From JAYRGC01 sp041908065 (GTDB taxonomy: Bacteria > Pseudomonadota > Alphaproteobacteria > UBA9219), in contig JAYRGC010000068.1 of assembly GCA_041908065.1 (NCBI GenBank), forward strand, positions 1 through 5,530: a DNA stretch of 5,530 nt. Reading direction: 5' to 3'. The stretch's first letter is position 1. Each line of letters starts with the position of its first letter. The notes beneath the pieces are model-generated. The model saw nothing but the letters and a program-made list of their open reading frames with translations, was not told the origin of the DNA and searched no databases. The position numbers and the translations under genes are program-made. This document shows positions 5,374 through 5,530 of the stretch, in pieces.

Positions 5374-5530
5374 CCGGCTCTTACGCAAAACGGGTGGGTA
5401 ATTTTGCATCCAAACGCAACAGCAAGCGTCGTCATTGCGAGCCGCCTCTCTTTGGTTTGGACAGCGTTAACGCTGTCGGGCGGCGAAGCAATCCAGAGCC
5501 ACAGTCGCAACGGCACTGGATTGCTTCGCC
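5374..5530 (+). repeat. Composite palindromic repeat R2, cut by the window edge
   Basis: This is the second copy of the element at 2421-2659, in the opposite chromosomal orientation. The block 5374-5428 carries the terminator-like hairpin and the TGGGTAATTTTGC core. The unit 5430-5496 starts CGTCATTGCGAG, contains the perfect 18-nt palindrome GACAGCGTTAACGCTGTC (5460-5477), and ends GAAGCAATCCAG. A tail-to-tail partner begins at 5512. The arms 5482-5500 and 5512-5530 pair at 18 of 19 positions around the 11-nt loop ACAGTCGCAAC. The partner unit continues beyond the window. Unlike the first copy, it has no 55-nt insertion between the two blocks. Confidence 0.85.
5381..5405 (+). terminator. Possible intrinsic terminator after the HscB-like gene
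   Basis: TTACGCA (5381-5387) pairs with TGGGTAA (5395-5401) at 6 of 7 positions around a 7-nt loop and is followed by TTTT (5402-5405). It lies 38 nt past the stop codon. It is the counterpart of the hairpin after the hydrolase gene, with identical stem, loop and T-run spacing. The stem is weak, so termination may be partial. Confidence 0.4.

Overview
The window looks like a stretch of alphaproteobacterial chromosome. This is inferred from protein character and gene content: an M16B processing-peptidase relative paired with a RimJ-type acetyltransferase, and an alpha/beta hydrolase divergent from a class I cysteine desulfurase that is followed by an HscB-type co-chaperone. The genes are GC-rich and dominated by CGC, GCC and GGC codons. 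They are separated by AT-rich intergenic DNA and palindromic repeats. I cannot name a genus from sequence alone.

Layout. Positions 1-136 form a long imperfect inverted repeat. Positions 137-503 hold AT-rich leader DNA with two dyads, a candidate 33-codon ORF, and an open in-frame stretch ahead of the peptidase. The M16 zinc peptidase (504-1760) and a GNAT acetyltransferase (1776-2399) are co-directional, 15 bp apart. A composite palindromic repeat (R1, 2421-2659) fills the space between the acetyltransferase and the convergent alpha/beta hydrolase (2675-3343, minus strand). An AT-rich divergent intergenic region (3344-3503) separates the hydrolase from a cysteine desulfurase (3504-4637). An HscB-like protein (4665-5342) lies 27 bp downstream in the same direction. 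A second copy of the composite repeat (R2, from 5374) runs off the right edge.

How the genes fit together. The desulfurase would supply persulfide sulfur for Fe-S clusters. The HscB-like protein would normally bring the scaffold IscU to the Hsp70 HscA. The usual ISC members (iscR, iscU, iscA, hscA, fdx) are absent between and immediately after these two genes within the window. The HscB-like protein carries a four-cysteine N-terminal domain of the kind known from mitochondrial HSC20. Its J-domain HPD tripeptide reads DPA.

The other notable structure is the repeat family. R1 and R2 are in opposite orientations on the chromosome but in the same orientation relative to the gene each one follows. 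Each begins 15-31 bp past a stop codon with a terminator-like hairpin. Each continues through a GACAGCGTT/AACGCTGTC palindrome into a tail-to-tail inverted pair of ATTGCGAG...GCAATCCAG units.
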